Shown here piece after piece: positions 5,452 to 6,148 of a stretch of DNA of 6,148 bases; position 1 is the first letter of the stretch, and every line of letters begins with the position of its first letter. Source of the stretch: Chloroflexota bacterium. Lineage in GTDB: Bacteria; Chloroflexota; Chloroflexia; Thermomicrobiales; UBA6265. The notes below the pieces were generated by a model. It saw only the letters and a program-made list of their open reading frames with translations, was not told where the DNA came from and did no database searches. The stretch covers positions 1 through 6,148 of the forward strand of contig JAEZJB010000306.1 in the NCBI GenBank assembly GCA_023415845.1. The letters are read 5' to 3'. A program made the translations under genes and the position numbers.

Positions 5452-6148
5452 GCAGCGTCCCATCCCCCAGTGACCTCGGCGCACTCGTCGGCCAGAGCAT
5501 GATGCTCAGGTTCGAAGGCCCTGTGTTCACCGAGGAGGCACGAGCGACCTTCCGCGAGGTTCGGCCGGGCGGGGTCATTTTCTTTGCCGACAATATCACC
5601 TCCCGGGCTCAGGTCCATGCCCTGACCGCCGAGTTGCAGGCCGTGGCCGCGGACCTCGGAATGCCGCCATTGCTGATCGCGGCGGACCAGGAAGGTGGCA
5701 TCGTCTCGCGCTTGCCTGCAGATATGGTGACTCCGCCGGGCGCCATGGCGTTGACCGCCACCGGAAATCGCGCCGATGCCGTCGCAGCGGCCAGGATCAC
5801 CGGGCGGCAGCTGCGCGACGTTGGCATCAACGTCAACTTCGCACCGGTGGTGGATGTCAACAACAATCCCCGCAATCCCGTGATCCGGACGCGGTCGTTT
5901 GGGGATACGGTCGAGAAGGTGGTCAGCGGGGCCCTCGCGGTTATCGAGGGCCTGACGGAGGAAGGCGTTATCTCCTGCGTCAAGCACTTCCCGGGTCATG
6001 GCGACACAAACGTCGACTCGCATCTGGGTTTGCCGGTCATTCCGCACGACATGGAGCGGCTCCGGGCAATCGAACTGGCGCCTTTCACGGCGGCAATTGC
6101 GGCTGGCGTCCCCGGCGTGATGACCACCCATATCGTGTTCCCGGCGCT
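5448..6148 (+). CDS. Glycoside hydrolase family 3, NagZ-like beta-N-acetylhexosaminidase, 3'-truncated
   Basis: The first 233 codons of a GH3 catalytic domain; the gene runs off the window. NagZ-type enzymes remove N-acetylglucosamine from muropeptides or other amino-sugar chains during cell-wall recycling. Visible motifs in order are RPGGVIFFADNI (39-50), AADQEGGIVSRL (78-89) with substrate-binding Asp80, FAPVVDVNNNPRNPVI (131-146), RSFG (149-152), and KHFPGHGDTNVDSH (179-192). The last is diagnostic of NagZ-like GH3, with the Asp190/His192 dyad serving as acid/base. The nucleophilic aspartate should lie just beyond the window. No signal peptide is seen, so the protein appears cytoplasmic. 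The ATG overlaps the trpA stop as ATGA and has only a weak GGGA upstream, so translation probably depends on ribosomes finishing trpA. Exact sugar specificity and total length cannot be judged. It could also be annotated simply as GH3 N-terminal domain protein. Confidence 0.93.
   Translation, partial: MSSVPSPSDLGALVGQSMMLRFEGPVFTEEARATFREVRPGGVIFFADNITSRAQVHALTAELQAVAADLGMPPLLIAADQEGGIVSRLPADMVTPPGAMALTATGNRADAVAAARITGRQLRDVGINVNFAPVVDVNNNPRNPVIRTRSFGDTVEKVVSGALAVIEGLTEEGVISCVKHFPGHGDTNVDSHLGLPVIPHDMERLRAIELAPFTAAIAAGVPGVMTTHIVFPA

Noticed and set aside
5247..6131. A 294-codon minus-strand frame opposite trpA and the hydrolase
   Set aside because: Antisense to two genes with diagnostic motifs; Arg/His-rich composition without a recognisable domain.
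1..6148. Search for CRISPR arrays, insertion-sequence ends, tRNA genes and toxin-antitoxin or phage-defence genes
   Set aside because: No regular spaced repeats, transposase motifs, cloverleaf-like sequence or defence domains were found by eye in either strand.

Overview
The window is GC-rich (about 60-65% in genes, hand-counted on sample lines) and holds ordinary bacterial metabolic genes. GTG starts are frequent: M55 peptidase, luciferase-like oxidoreductase, trpB and trpA all fit GTG best. No mobile element, CRISPR array, tRNA or rRNA was recognised. High GC, many GTG starts and this gene mix suggest a GC-rich Chloroflexota (Thermomicrobia-like) or actinobacterial chromosome. That is a low-confidence guess from gene content, since no marker gene for taxonomy is present.

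Left part (1-1668). The 3' part of a HAD-superfamily phosphatase on + converges with a complete M55 (DppA-like) D-aminopeptidase gene on -. A near-perfect GC-rich hairpin lies in the 155-base gap between their stop codons and probably ends both transcripts. The M55 gene is divergent from a complete MsnO8/YhbW-type luciferase-like flavin oxidoreductase gene on +, and a 200-base region with weak promoter-like signals lies between them.

Middle (2680-3391). A 712-base stretch without a convincing gene precedes trpB. It contains several hairpin-capable inverted repeats, a distinctly AT-rich island (about 40% GC at 3061-3180) that is the best place for the trp promoter, a three-codon reading frame Met-Leu-Trp-stop with a Shine-Dalgarno-like sequence, and a small hairpin that would mask the trpB ribosome binding site.

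Right part (3392-6148). trpB, trpA and a family-3 glycoside hydrolase (NagZ-like beta-N-acetylhexosaminidase, cut off by the window end) form a tight run with 4-base GTGA and ATGA stop/start overlaps. TrpA and TrpB are the two subunits of tryptophan synthase: TrpA releases indole from indole-3-glycerol phosphate and TrpB joins it to serine. The hydrolase would remove N-acetylglucosamine from cell-wall fragments, and its link to tryptophan synthesis is positional only.

I found no convincing new biological system. The points most worth checking are the structured trpB leader and the translational coupling of the hydrolase to trpA.
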